From Flavobacteriaceae bacterium (GTDB lineage: Bacteria > Bacteroidota > Bacteroidia > Flavobacteriales > Flavobacteriaceae), in NCBI GenBank assembly GCA_002862705.1, contig PKDU01000045.1, positions 1 through 41,115 on the forward strand: a stretch of DNA of 41,115 nt, read 5' to 3'. Each line of letters opens with the position of its first letter. Positions within the stretch are counted from its first letter, which is position 1. Positions 16,062-24,596 of this stretch are shown one piece after another. The notes under the pieces are model-generated. The model was not told the origin of the DNA, searched no databases, and worked only from the letters and a program-made list of their open reading frames with translations. The position numbers were made by a program, and so were the translations under genes.

Positions 16062-17135
16062 TTAGCACTTTTTTATTCCTGTACCAACCGCATCGTGTAC
16101 GCATTGGCGGTTTTGGCAAAATTGCAATAAGTCTGACCCTATAAATGCCTTAACACTCTCTGAAACGTTGCTTGGATAAAGCAAGTGAACATTAGCGCCT
16201 GCATCTAGCGTAAAGCAAAGGGGAATTTTTGTTTCGGACCTAAACTGCCAGACTGCATTAATAATATGTAATGTATTAGGTTGCATCAAAATAAAATAGG
16301 GATCAGAAGTCATCATCATGGCATGCAAATCCAAGGCTTCTTTTTCGACTATGGTTATAAAAGCGTCTAGGTTTCCATCTTTAAGCACTGGCAACAAAGC
16401 TGCCAGTTGCGAATTGGCTTGTGCAAATCGTTGGGCGGCATAAGGGTGGTTGTGCATTAATTTATGTCCCAAAGTACTGCTCACCTGCTTCTGCCCTTTA
16501 TCTACCAACAAAATGGTATCGCAATAGGTTGCAAAAATAGCATGGATATCGTTTACGGGTACTGCCATCAAGTCTGAGGAAGCTACAACTGAAGGGTGTG
16601 TGCCCCAGGCCATCGTTGGGCCTTGCACGCTGCGGCAGGCACTCCCAGATCCAAGGCGTGCTAAAAAAGATATTTTTTCTAGCTTACGTTTTTCATCCAT
16701 GGGCGACAATTGAGATTCTAAATCTACCAAGCAAGCGGCCAGTGCAGCCATAGACGAGGCAGAAGAGGCAATGCCACTACTGTGTGGAAAAGTATTATGA
16801 GAGCTTATGGCAACATCATAGTGCAACAAAAAAGGCTGATAGGCAATAATGTGATCAAAAAAGGCTTGGAGCTTTGGTCTAAAGCTCGGCTTTTCTTCCC
16901 CTTCAAAAAGGATGCTAAAAGTGACTTTTTTGGTGGGGGCGCCTAAAGGCGAAAAGCGTACTTCTGTTTGCGTCTGTGCATCGGAAAGCGTAAAACTTAA
17001 AGATGCGTTTTTGGGTAATTGCGGAGGAGTTTTTCCCCAATATTTTACAAGGGCTATATTGCTTGGTGCTTGCCATTTGGTTTGATAAGCATCTTGTTGA
17101 GGTTGGGCGTTACTAGCTATGAAGCGCTGTTCCAT
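16062..17135 (-). CDS. mvaD: Diphosphomevalonate decarboxylase
   Basis: The 357-residue GHMP-fold enzyme shows APSNIALVKYWGK, the hallmark of diphosphomevalonate decarboxylase, then ASLSFTLSD, SGIASSASSMAALA (phosphate loop with the conserved serines), and GSGSACRSVQGP. It converts diphosphomevalonate to isopentenyl diphosphate with ATP and release of CO2. Length is slightly above the usual 320-340 because of a 20-residue N-terminal extension. TATATTTG ends 6 bp before the ATG, supporting this start and a leaderless mRNA. It is the first gene of the mevalonate-prenyltransferase-pseudouridine-synthase run. Confidence 0.94.
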   Translation of the reverse strand: MEQRFIASNAQPQQDAYQTKWQAPSNIALVKYWGKTPPQLPKNASLSFTLSDAQTQTEVRFSPLGAPTKKVTFSILFEGEEKPSFRPKLQAFFDHIIAYQPFLLHYDVAISSHNTFPHSSGIASSASSMAALAACLVDLESQLSPMDEKRKLEKISFLARLGSGSACRSVQGPTMAWGTHPSVVASSDLMAVPVNDIHAIFATYCDTILLVDKGQKQVSSTLGHKLMHNHPYAAQRFAQANSQLAALLPVLKDGNLDAFITIVEKEALDLHAMMMTSDPYFILMQPNTLHIINAVWQFRSETKIPLCFTLDAGANVHLLYPSNVSESVKAFIGSDLLQFCQNRQCVHDAVGTGIKKC

Positions 17136-17141
17136 ACGCTA

Positions 17142-17149
17142 CAAATATA
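17142..17149 (-). promoter_or_regulatory. -7 element before mvaD
   Basis: A perfect TATATTTG on the minus strand ends 6 bp before the mvaD ATG. No TTG lies at 17-20 bp spacing upstream. Confidence 0.55.
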
Positions 17150-17235
17150 CATGCTTAATTAGTGTTGTAAGGGACAAAACAAGGCTTAATTTAAATTTTA
17201 TACACTTGGAGTATACTTAATCTAAACTCAATATT

Positions 17236-17643
17236 ATGTTTTCTAAATCTATTATCTGGTCAACCGTAGTGACCTTTTTGTTTTTTTATTTTGTACCTGC
17301 TGTTTTTTATGCCGCAACTACTAGTTGCTTCGAAGAATATGTGTTAATCGACATCATGCGGACGGACATAATGCCTGGCATATTAGCTGTTGGTGTACTG
17401 TTACTGTCCTTTGCTTTTGTACATATTTTCCAAAAATGGTCGGGTGGAGTCTTCAGTAATAAAAATGGGTTTATTTTCGGATTGTGGATAGCCCTCTTAG
17501 AAATTATTTCTATTGGCTTTATACGTTATTCAACTTCCGATGCTTTTGAAGCTCCTTTCTATGCACTAGACGGCATTTACTGGCTTGCTATGTATACAAT
17601 AGGGGGTGTTTTAGTAGCTTTTGTTTCCAGAAAAACAAGCTGA
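17236..17643 (+). CDS. Hypothetical four-helix membrane protein
   Basis: The 135-residue product is mostly hydrophobic, with four predicted membrane helices (about 7-27, 48-68, 81-98 and 111-131) and a short soluble loop containing RYSTSDAFEAPF. I do not recognise a family. It has its own transcription unit: the gene upstream (mvaD) is divergent and a terminator follows 28 bp after the stop codon. Confidence 0.7.
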   Translation: MFSKSIIWSTVVTFLFFYFVPAVFYAATTSCFEEYVLIDIMRTDIMPGILAVGVLLLSFAFVHIFQKWSGGVFSNKNGFIFGLWIALLEIISIGFIRYSTSDAFEAPFYALDGIYWLAMYTIGGVLVAFVSRKTS

Positions 17644-17670
17644 TATAAAAGAACAGCATCAAAAAATCAT

Positions 17671-17694
17671 AAGCCTCCAATTTGGGGGCTTTTT
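17671..17694 (+). terminator. Bidirectional intrinsic terminator
   Basis: AAGCCTCC (17671-17678) pairs with GGGGGCTT (17684-17691) with one T-G pair, then TTTAT. On the minus strand the same stem is followed by TATGATTTTTT, so it also serves the convergent nifU-like gene. Confidence 0.8.
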
Positions 17695-17698
17695 ATGC

Positions 17699-17929
17699 TT
17701 AGTCTACACTAACCACCTCTTTGATTTCTGGAGCGTATTTTTTTACTGTGAGCTCAACGCCTTGCTTCAGCGTCATCTGATTTACAGAACAACCCACACA
17801 GGCGCCCAAAAGCTGTACTTTAACCGTATTATTTTCAATGCCTACAAGTTCAATATCTCCCCCATCGGATTTTAAGAAGGGGCGGATTTCCTCAAGAGCT
17901 TGTTCGATACGTTGGTTTAAATCTGACAT
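17699..17929 (-). CDS. NifU C-terminal domain protein (Fe-S scaffold)
   Basis: The 76-residue protein is a stand-alone NifU C-terminal domain (Nfu-type). It has the cluster-binding CxxC in GACVGCSVNQMTLKQGVE and the preceding SDGGDIELVG. Such proteins carry [4Fe-4S] clusters to client enzymes. It begins 3 bp after the stop codon of the Mrp-type ATPase, itself an Fe-S carrier, so the pair makes a small Fe-S delivery unit. Confidence 0.93.
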   Translation of the reverse strand: MSDLNQRIEQALEEIRPFLKSDGGDIELVGIENNTVKVQLLGACVGCSVNQMTLKQGVELTVKKYAPEIKEVVSVD

Positions 17930-17932
17930 GGC

Positions 17933-19072
17933 CTATTTTTTTGTTACGGCAGCACAACCTGCCATAGTGGTTATTTTAATCGCCTCGGTAGGCGGTAGTT
18001 GTTCGTTTCGTCGTACCACTTCTGACACAACAGCACGCGTGACCTCCGTAAAGGCATCTGCAACAACTGTTTGTTCTTGCATGGCAGCAGGACGTCCTAT
18101 ATCGCCTGCTTCTCTAATACTTTGAACCAATGGTAATGCTCCTAAAAATGGAATATTTAAATCCGCTGCCAAATACTTCGCGCCTTGTTTTCCGAAAATA
18201 TAATATTTATTGTCAGGCAATTCCTCGGGGGTGAAATACGCCATATTCTCAACGATGCCCAACACCGGCACTTGAATGTTTTTTTGCTGGAACATGGCAA
18301 CGCCTTTCTTCGCATCGGATAGTGCCACGGCCTGTGGTGTGCTGACAACCACTACCCCTGTAATGGGCAACGATTGCATGATACTCAAATGAATGTCCCC
18401 TGTTCCAGGAGGTAGGTCAATTAATAAAAAGTCTAATTCGCCCCATGCGGCATCAAAAATCATTTGGTTCAGCGCCTTGGCTGCCATAGGACCGCGCCAG
18501 ATGACTGCTTGATCTGGTTTGGTGAAAAATCCAATAGACAATAGCTTAACACCAAAATTTGCTACCGGAACCATTTTGGAAACGCCATCAATATTTTTTG
18601 CTAACGGGCGTTCATTGGCGACGTCAAACATGATGGGCATAGAAGGGCCATAAATATCTGCATCTAGCACACCCACCTTAAAACCCATATTGGAAAGAGA
18701 AACCGCAAGATTTGCCGTAACCGTAGATTTGCCTACACCGCCTTTTCCAGAAGCAACCGCAATAATGTGCTGAATGCCTTCAATAGGCTTGCCTTTAATC
18801 AAATTAGCGTCCTTTTTTTTAACCGCCTTGACCGAAATGTTCACCTTTACTTTGGCCTTTTCATTTACCTGGTCATGGATGGTCTTCATGATAGAAACCT
18901 CGGTTTTCTTTTTGGCCTGTAATGCTGGGTTATCCGTCTCCACGTCAACCACCACCTCATCACCAAAAATATGGATGTTCTTAACCGCATTGGCTTCCAT
19001 AAGATTTTTACCTGCACCGGGTAAACTTATACTGGCTAATGCTTGTTCAATTGCAGGACGTGTAATTTTCAT
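17933..19072 (-). CDS. Mrp/NBP35 family Fe-S carrier ATPase
   Basis: The 379-residue protein has an N-terminal MIP18/DUF59 domain (about 1-85) and a ParA-like ATPase domain with the deviant Walker A SGKGGVGKST (about residues 108-117), DADIYGPS and DLPPGTGDIHLS. This is the Mrp (ApbC/NBP35) layout; these ATPases bind and transfer Fe-S clusters in the cytoplasm. The C-terminus ends MAGCAAVTKK. It lies 48 bp after the alkyltransferase-like gene and 3 bp before the NifU-type gene. Confidence 0.94.
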   Translation of the reverse strand: MKITRPAIEQALASISLPGAGKNLMEANAVKNIHIFGDEVVVDVETDNPALQAKKKTEVSIMKTIHDQVNEKAKVKVNISVKAVKKKDANLIKGKPIEGIQHIIAVASGKGGVGKSTVTANLAVSLSNMGFKVGVLDADIYGPSMPIMFDVANERPLAKNIDGVSKMVPVANFGVKLLSIGFFTKPDQAVIWRGPMAAKALNQMIFDAAWGELDFLLIDLPPGTGDIHLSIMQSLPITGVVVVSTPQAVALSDAKKGVAMFQQKNIQVPVLGIVENMAYFTPEELPDNKYYIFGKQGAKYLAADLNIPFLGALPLVQSIREAGDIGRPAAMQEQTVVADAFTEVTRAVVSEVVRRNEQLPPTEAIKITTMAGCAAVTKK

Positions 19073-19120
19073 TCAGTCTAAATAAGTTTACAAATATAAC
19101 ATATCGCGTTAAGACTAGGG

Positions 19121-19444
19121 CTATGCATTTGGGTTCCAAAAAACAGCATCGAACTGCTGAATTTGATCGTCAACAATCACATGCCCCTCAGCTTCTAACA
19201 ATTGCTGCATGGTATTGATTCCACCAAAATGATGTTTCCCCGTGAGCAATCCAATACGATTCACCACTCGATGCGCTGGAACATCGGGTTTGGCGTGTGC
19301 GGCATTCATGGCATAACCTACCGTTCGTGCACTTTTAGCAGCGCCTAAATATTTTGCGATACTCCCATATGTAGTAACCTTACCAAAAGGAATTTGTCGT
19401 ACCACTTCGTATACGCGTTCAAAAAAGTCATTTTGCTGTTGCAT
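19121..19444 (-). CDS. Alkyltransferase-like protein (ATL), catalytic Cys replaced by Ala
   Basis: The 107-residue protein matches the C-terminal DNA-binding domain of O6-alkylguanine-DNA alkyltransferase (IPFGKVTTYGSIAKYLG, ARTVGYAMNA). The active site, PCHR in repair enzymes, is PAHR here (Ala57), so it cannot accept an alkyl group. Proteins of this kind (ATL) bind alkylated guanine and hand it to nucleotide excision repair. The start at 19444 is chosen because an upstream in-frame ATG (19549) lies deep in trmB and encodes no family sequence. It overlaps the end of trmB by 17 bp. Confidence 0.92.
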   Translation of the reverse strand: MQQQNDFFERVYEVVRQIPFGKVTTYGSIAKYLGAAKSARTVGYAMNAAHAKPDVPAHRVVNRIGLLTGKHHFGGINTMQQLLEAEGHVIVDDQIQQFDAVFWNPNA

Positions 19445-20117
19445 CAGTAGGAAAGGAGAATTTAAGATAGGTAATGGGAATGCCTTTTGCACGGTATTGT
19501 TGCTCGTAAAAAGTTTGAATACCAATAACGTCAGCTGGGGCATGCACATATCCGTAGATGTCGTGATGTGCCATCTGTGGTTTTATGTCCCATCCGTCTA
19601 AAACGCCAAGTGTATAGCCGTGCAAAAAAGCCGCATCTGTTTTGAGGTGTACAACCCCTTCGGGTTGGAGTATTTGTTGGTAGCTCCGCAAAAATGTTGG
19701 ATTGGTCAATCGGTGGTGTTTGCGCCTAAATTTGTACTGAGGGTCTGGAAAAGTAATCCAAATCTCGGCTACTTCTCCTTTAGCAAAAACCGCTTCAATG
19801 AGTTCGATTTGTGTGCGCACAAATGCTACATTTTGCAGCCCTTCTTTAAGGGCTGTTTTGGCGCCACGCCAAAAGCGCGCACCTTTGATATCAATACCTA
19901 TATAGTTTATATTGGAGTTTTTTCGCGCTAGACCCACGGTATACTCGCCCTTACCACAACCCAGTTCAACAACTATGGGATTATCATTTTTAAAAAAAGT
20001 CGACCAACCACCCTTGTGCGCAAAGGATTTGGAAAGCAAATCCGCTCTACTGGGCTGAATCACATTTTCAAATGCCTCGTTTTCTTTAAATCGTTTTAAC
20101 TTATTCTTACTTCCCAC
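19428..20117 (-). CDS. trmB: tRNA (guanine-N7)-methyltransferase
   Basis: TrmB methylates G46 in the variable loop of tRNA using S-adenosylmethionine. The 229-residue protein has the SAM motif VVELGCGKGEYTVGLA, the acidic IGIDIKGARFWRG, and the family signature WITFPDPQYKFRRKHHRLTNP (core FPDPQYKFRRKHHR). Length is normal. It begins 9 bp after the histidine kinase gene, so it is probably on the same transcript, and is followed by the ATL gene with a 17-bp overlap. Confidence 0.96.
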   Translation of the reverse strand: MGSKNKLKRFKENEAFENVIQPSRADLLSKSFAHKGGWSTFFKNDNPIVVELGCGKGEYTVGLARKNSNINYIGIDIKGARFWRGAKTALKEGLQNVAFVRTQIELIEAVFAKGEVAEIWITFPDPQYKFRRKHHRLTNPTFLRSYQQILQPEGVVHLKTDAAFLHGYTLGVLDGWDIKPQMAHHDIYGYVHAPADVIGIQTFYEQQYRAKGIPITYLKFSFPTDATAK

Positions 20118-20126
20118 AATATTATT

Positions 20127-21203
20127 TTAAGCAACTTCAATCTGGTCTGCCTTCTCTAAAGTAAATGAAAATTCAGATCCAATTTCTGCTTGGCTTTCAA
20201 TAAAAATTTGTTCTTTATGTGCTTCGATGATGTGCTTAACTATCGCCAAGCCCAAACCAGATCCACCCCTGCGGCGATTACCACTCTTATCAACACGATA
20301 GAAACGCTCGAATAAGCGTGGCAAATGCTCCTCTTCGATGCCCTCACCGTTGTCACGCACGCGAACAATGATTTTATTCTCAAAAATAGGCTGAACGCTT
20401 ACTTCTGTGGTGCCTTTCTTTTTACCGTACTTAATGGAATTCATGATAAGGTTTGTCAAAACTTGTTGCACCCGCTCTCTATCGGCATATACCGTTATGG
20501 CTTTGTCGTATTTCTGGTCAAACTCAAGTTGGATATTGGATTTTGAAGCTTCCATTTCAAGCAATTCAAATACGCTTTGAATTAATTCGAGGATGTCAAA
20601 TTCTTCCATTTCAAGTTGGGTGTCCTCCTTTTCTAACTTGGTCAGCAAATCCAAATCTTTTACAATATATGTAAGTCGCTCTACCCCCTTGTTGGCACGT
20701 TCCAAGTACTTTTTATTAACTGAGGCGTCTTTAAGTGCGCCATCCAAAAGCGTGAGTATATAACCCTGAACGGTAAATAATGGCGTTTTAAGTTCATGTG
20801 CAACATTTCCCAAGAACTCACGGCGGAAAGATGCTTGGTCTTTTAGGCTGTCCAATTCAACGCTTCGCTTAAGCGCCAATTCTTTAACATTTTCGAGTAG
20901 CGAGTCCATATTATCGGTAATAAGGATGTCGTTTAGCTCACCCCTGAACTCAGGCTCTAAATCTTTGTACAACTGTTTTATTTCCTTGTACATGAATTTT
21001 TCAATCCTAAAATTAAGTGCTAAAAATACGGCTATGAAAATGACAAAGCCGCAACTGATAAGCGCAAGTAGTTTGGTGGTACTAAAAATAAAAATTTCGG
21101 TAAAAAAAACAGTAAACCCTACGGACAGTAACAAGAAAAGAACCGTTATCAATAACGATGAAATCAGTGAAAATCGATAGGATTTTAACGGTCTTTTGGC
21201 CAT
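20127..21203 (-). CDS. PhoR-like sensor histidine kinase with minimal sensor region
   Basis: The 358-residue kinase has two membrane helices (about 11-33 and 43-65) with only about ten residues between them, a linker coil, a HisKA domain with NVAHELKTPL (phospho-acceptor His136), and an HATPase domain with N box NLIMNSIKYG, G1 DNGEGIE and G2 GSGLGLAIV. The almost absent periplasmic loop means it is likely to sense membrane state or a partner protein. It follows its response regulator by 1 bp. PhoR is the closest familiar relative, but the stimulus cannot be read from sequence. Confidence 0.93.
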   Translation of the reverse strand: MAKRPLKSYRFSLISSLLITVLFLLLSVGFTVFFTEIFIFSTTKLLALISCGFVIFIAVFLALNFRIEKFMYKEIKQLYKDLEPEFRGELNDILITDNMDSLLENVKELALKRSVELDSLKDQASFRREFLGNVAHELKTPLFTVQGYILTLLDGALKDASVNKKYLERANKGVERLTYIVKDLDLLTKLEKEDTQLEMEEFDILELIQSVFELLEMEASKSNIQLEFDQKYDKAITVYADRERVQQVLTNLIMNSIKYGKKKGTTEVSVQPIFENKIIVRVRDNGEGIEEEHLPRLFERFYRVDKSGNRRRGGSGLGLAIVKHIIEAHKEQIFIESQAEIGSEFSFTLEKADQIEVA

Positions 21204-21204
21204 G

Positions 21205-21885
21205 CTAATCCACGTATTTGTAACCTACCCCTTTAATCGTTTTGAAGTGTTTATCCCCTATTTTTTCACGTAGTTTACGAACGTGCACGTCAATGGTTCT
21301 ACCTCCGACAACAACCTCATTGCCCCATACCCTATCTAAAATTTCTCCGCGCTCAAATACTTTTTGAGGTTTGGATGCTAGTAAAGACAACAGCTCAAAC
21401 TCCTTGCGAGGCAAACTGAGTTCTTGGCCTTTATAAGTTACCATATATTCTTCTCTGTTTACCACTAGGTCGCCAACTTCGAAATAATGCTTTGAATTGT
21501 TCCCCTTGAATCGACGTAGCATTGCTTTGATTTTGCTCAAAAGCACTTTTGGCTTGATCGGTTTTGTTATATAGTCATCTGCGCCTGCCTCAAGACCTGC
21601 CACCTGAGAATAGTCTTCACTTCGCGCCGTTAAAAAAACAATGACCAATTCAGAAAGGTTGGGATTTTTACGTAGTTGTTCACAAGTTTCAATGCCATCC
21701 ATTTCAGGCATCATAACATCGAGTAATACCAAATGAGGCTTCCATTCGCTGGCTTTCGCCAAGGCCTCTACACCAGTTTTTGCTCTTTTAACCTGATATC
21801 CCTCACTCGAAATATTATATTCTAATATCTCTAAGATGTCTGGCTCGTCATCAACCAATAGAATGCGCGTATCCTTTTTTTTCAT
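21205..21885 (-). CDS. OmpR/PhoB-family response regulator
   Basis: The 226-residue protein has a receiver domain (about 6-120) with acidic pair Asp12/Asp13, phospho-acceptor Asp56 in LLDVMMPEMDG, Thr in VFLTA and Lys in ITKPIKP, followed by a winged-helix DNA-binding domain (about 130-225, GGRTIDVHVRKLREKIG). It is the partner of the adjacent kinase and should act as a transcription factor. A perfect TATATTTG element lies 16 bp upstream of the ATG, and this gene heads a probable six-gene transcript through nifU. Confidence 0.95.
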   Translation of the reverse strand: MKKKDTRILLVDDEPDILEILEYNISSEGYQVKRAKTGVEALAKASEWKPHLVLLDVMMPEMDGIETCEQLRKNPNLSELVIVFLTARSEDYSQVAGLEAGADDYITKPIKPKVLLSKIKAMLRRFKGNNSKHYFEVGDLVVNREEYMVTYKGQELSLPRKEFELLSLLASKPQKVFERGEILDRVWGNEVVVGGRTIDVHVRKLREKIGDKHFKTIKGVGYKYVD

Positions 21886-21901
21886 GTTTAGTCGTTCTGC
21901 T

Positions 21902-21909
21902 CAAATATA
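21902..21909 (-). promoter_or_regulatory. -7 element of the response regulator operon
   Basis: A perfect TATATTTG on the minus strand lies 16 bp before the ATG at 21885. No clear TTG is seen at the expected spacing. Confidence 0.55.
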
Positions 21910-21955
21910 AAAAATTATAGTACGCTAGGGGATTAAGGATTTAAAAAATCATCAA

Positions 21956-21963
21956 TACATTTG
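21956..21963 (+). promoter_or_regulatory. -7 element before the LuxE-like gene
   Basis: A perfect TACATTTG ends 6 bp before the ATG at 21970. This argues against the TTG at 21961 as the start codon, because it lies inside the element. Confidence 0.55.
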
Positions 21964-21969
21964 ACCATT

Positions 21970-22905
21970 ATGAATCTGTTTGAAAAAGAAGCCTTGGCGT
22001 TATTTGCTTATCAGTTTGAGCACAATCCTGTATATCGCTCTTTTTGTGACCTGACCAATGTGAATCCGTCCGATGTAAAAACCACGCTTCAGATTCCCTT
22101 TTTACCCATCACTTTTTTTAAAACCCACCGTGTAAGTTGTAAAAATGATGACGCATTTATATTTGAAAGTTCGGGTACAAATGGGGTTACAAGTAAACAT
22201 CACGTGGCGTCGTTAGCGCAATACGAAGACAGTTTTCGAAAAGGCTTTGCACAATTTTATGGCCAGCCAGAAGCGTACCACATTCTAGCACTACTCCCAG
22301 GATATATTGAAAGACCCAATGCTTCTTTGTTGTATATGTGTCGCGACTTAATCGGGAGGGCAAAAAAGGAATTCAGTGGATTCTACCTCAACCAATTTGA
22401 AGCGCTTTATAAGGCCTTAAAATCCTTAGATACACAACAAAAACCAACGCTTCTGATTGGCGTGAGTTTTGCGCTACTGGATTTTTGCGAACAGTACCCA
22501 ATACAGCTTCAGCATACCACCATAATGGAAACGGGCGGCATGAAAGGAAGAAGGAAAGAGCTCGTGCGTGAAGCCTTACACGAATTGCTTCAAAAAGGTT
22601 TTGGGGTTCCTAACATTCACAGTGAATACGGCATGACCGAAATGCTGTCGCAAGCCTATTCTAAAGGGAAGGGTTTGTTTCGTCCTTCGTCAAGTATGCA
22701 AGTACTGATACGAGATGTGCACGAACCAAATAAGGTGTCTAAAACAGGCTCGGGAGGGATTAATATTATTGACTTGTCTAACAAAGATTCTTGTGCGTTT
22801 TTGGCCACGCAAGACCTTGGAAAATGCCATGCCGATGGCACTTTTGAAGTGTTGGGTAGATTTGATGCCTCAGATGTTAGAGGTTGCTCGCTTATGACGG
22901 CTTGA
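21970..22905 (+). CDS. LuxE-like acyl-protein synthetase / acyltransferase
   Basis: The 311-residue protein resembles LuxE-type acyl-protein synthetases and phenylacetate-CoA-ligase-like adenylating enzymes: [15 protein letters not shown] is the nucleotide-binding loop, and [15 protein letters not shown] matches the adenylate-forming core motif. Such enzymes activate a carboxylic acid with ATP and pass it to a protein thiol. LuxE feeds bacterial luciferase, but no lux genes occur here. Flavobacteria commonly carry this orphan gene; its substrate is unknown. The ATG at 21970 is favoured by the TACATTTG element. Its last 14 bp overlap tyrS tail-to-tail. Confidence 0.82.
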   Translation: MNLFEKEALALFAYQFEHNPVYRSFCDLTNVNPSDVKTTLQIPFLPITFFKTHRVSCKNDDAFIFESSGTNGVTSKHHVASLAQYEDSFRKGFAQFYGQPEAYHILALLPGYIERPNASLLYMCRDLIGRAKKEFSGFYLNQFEALYKALKSLDTQQKPTLLIGVSFALLDFCEQYPIQLQHTTIMETGGMKGRRKELVREALHELLQKGFGVPNIHSEYGMTEMLSQAYSKGKGLFRPSSSMQVLIRDVHEPNKVSKTGSGGINIIDLSNKDSCAFLATQDLGKCHADGTFEVLGRFDASDVRGCSLMTA

Positions 22906-24193
22906 CAACGAGTAAAAAGTAATTTTTCTTCCCGCGTTGTAGCAATACATAATTACCACAAATAAGGTCAGCGGAAGTGATGTGTTTTGCCGCTGTTACC
23001 TTTTCTTTATTTACAGAAATCGAGTTTTCTTTTAGTGCCCTGCGGGCTTCTCCATTGGATTTTAGAAAGCCTGTTTCAGTGCCTAATGCGTCTGTAATAG
23101 AAAGTCCGTCGGCTGCTAATTTTTCAGCTGATACTTCTGCTTGAGGAACCCCTTCAAAAATATCCAACAGCGTTTGGACGTCTAGTGCTTTCAGGGCAGC
23201 TGTTGTTGCCTTGCCAAATAAAATTTGAGCGGCTTGCTCCACACGTACTACATCCTCAGCGGAATGAACCATGGCAGTAACCTCTTGAGCCAACTTTCGC
23301 TGAAGCTGTCTTTGGTGTGGCATTTCACGATGCGCAGCGGTTAGCGTGTCTATTTCATCTTTGGTTAGAAAAGTAAAAATCTTGATATACTTTTCAGCAT
23401 CTTCATCGGAAGCATTCAGCCAATATTGATAAAACTTGTAAGGCGATGTTTTTTCTGGATCTAGCCAAACATTGCCTCCTTCTGTTTTTCCAAATTTAGT
23501 ACCGTCAGATTTTGTGATAAGCGGACAGGTTAGTGCATAGGCTTTGCCAGAAAGTTTACGGCGAATGAGTTCGGTTCCTGTCGTAATATTTCCCCATTGG
23601 TCGCTACCGCCCATTTGGAGCAAACAGTTGTGATGCGCATACAAATGAAGAAAATCATATCCTTGAATAAGTTGGTACGTGAACTCAGTAAAAGACATGC
23701 CTTCCTTGGCTTCTGCGCCAAGACGCTTTTTGACAGAGTCCTTGGCCATCATATAGTTCACTGTAAGGTGTTTGCCAATATCACGGGCAAAATCAATAAG
23801 TTTAAATGAAGCCATCCAATCTAGGTTATTGACCATCACAGCGCCGTTAGGTTTTGTGCTGTCAAAATCTAAAAATTTAGACAATTGTTTTTCAATGCCG
23901 TTGCAGTTATGCTCAAGTGTTTTGTTGTCTAGCAAGTTTCGCTCGGCCGATTTTCCAGATGGATCACCAATCATACCCGTTGCGCCCCCCACTAGTGCGT
24001 AGGGTTTATGGCCGTAGCGTTGAAAATGCATCAAAATCATGATTTGAACCAAGCTACCAATGTGAAGCGAGTCTGCAGTTGGGTCAAACCCAATATATCC
24101 AGACGTCATTCCCTTAGCAAGTGTTTTATCCGTTTCTGGCATGATGTCGTGCAGCATTCCGCGCCAAGTGAGTTCTTCTACAAATGATGCCAT
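22892..24193 (-). CDS. tyrS: Tyrosyl-tRNA synthetase
   Basis: The 433-residue class I synthetase attaches tyrosine to tRNA-Tyr. It shows the HIGH-type motif [25 protein letters not shown], the tyrosine-binding region YDFLHLY and GGSDQWGN, and the KMSKS-type loop as KFGKTEGG (KFGKS in many relatives). The C-terminus has an S4-like RNA-binding domain ([10 protein letters not shown]). A perfect TATATTTG lies 14 bp before the ATG. The 3' end overlaps the LuxE-like gene by 14 bp. Confidence 0.97.
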   Translation of the reverse strand: MASFVEELTWRGMLHDIMPETDKTLAKGMTSGYIGFDPTADSLHIGSLVQIMILMHFQRYGHKPYALVGGATGMIGDPSGKSAERNLLDNKTLEHNCNGIEKQLSKFLDFDSTKPNGAVMVNNLDWMASFKLIDFARDIGKHLTVNYMMAKDSVKKRLGAEAKEGMSFTEFTYQLIQGYDFLHLYAHHNCLLQMGGSDQWGNITTGTELIRRKLSGKAYALTCPLITKSDGTKFGKTEGGNVWLDPEKTSPYKFYQYWLNASDEDAEKYIKIFTFLTKDEIDTLTAAHREMPHQRQLQRKLAQEVTAMVHSAEDVVRVEQAAQILFGKATTAALKALDVQTLLDIFEGVPQAEVSAEKLAADGLSITDALGTETGFLKSNGEARRALKENSISVNKEKVTAAKHITSADLICGNYVLLQRGKKNYFLLVVKPS

Positions 24194-24207
24194 GTACTTA
24201 TTTTTAG

Positions 24208-24215
24208 CAAATATA
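24208..24215 (-). promoter_or_regulatory. -7 element of tyrS
   Basis: A perfect TATATTTG on the minus strand lies 14 bp before the tyrS ATG, separating its transcription from the DUF4296 gene upstream. Confidence 0.55.
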
Positions 24216-24245
24216 ACCTTATGTTAACGAACCCGAAAGATAGGG

Positions 24246-24596
24246 TTACAATTTATTGTCAATTAATCGTTGAGGCAGTCCTAATGTATCGAGCTCTTCC
24301 ATCGCTTTTAACCGTGATTCAACCGCCTCGAAAATACGCGTATACTGCTTTGATTTAGAGGCATAATACGTATTGTTTTTCACAAAAGTAAGGCTGTCTA
24401 TGCCGTGAAACGCATAGAGTGAGTCTAAGGATATATAGTACACTTGAGCATAAGTCCTAGCTGCATTAATTATGGCCAAATCAACATGAAAATCAATGAG
24501 TTGTTCTTCACTCATCAAGGGTTCGGGTTTGGCAATCCTGTCTTGTGAACAAGCAGCTAACATCAAAAGTACACCAAGCACAAAAAAATGCCTCAT
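24246..24596 (-). CDS. DUF4296 lipoprotein
   Basis: The 116-residue product has a lipoprotein signal ending at LMLAAC (Cys16) and the DUF4296 pattern: SEEQLIDFHVDLAIINAA followed by a helix-rich region with FVKNNTYYASKSKQYTRIFE (core YYASKSKQYTRI). DUF4296 is a Bacteroidota family of unknown function. The ATG overlaps the dihydroorotase stop codon (ATGA), so the two are translationally coupled. Confidence 0.9.
   Translation of the reverse strand: MRHFFVLGVLLMLAACSQDRIAKPEPLMSEEQLIDFHVDLAIINAARTYAQVYYISLDSLYAFHGIDSLTFVKNNTYYASKSKQYTRIFEAVESRLKAMEELDTLGLPQRLIDNKL

Noticed and set aside
19121..19444. Active O6-alkylguanine-DNA alkyltransferase
   Set aside because: The active-site Cys is replaced by Ala (PAHR), and the N-terminal domain is absent.
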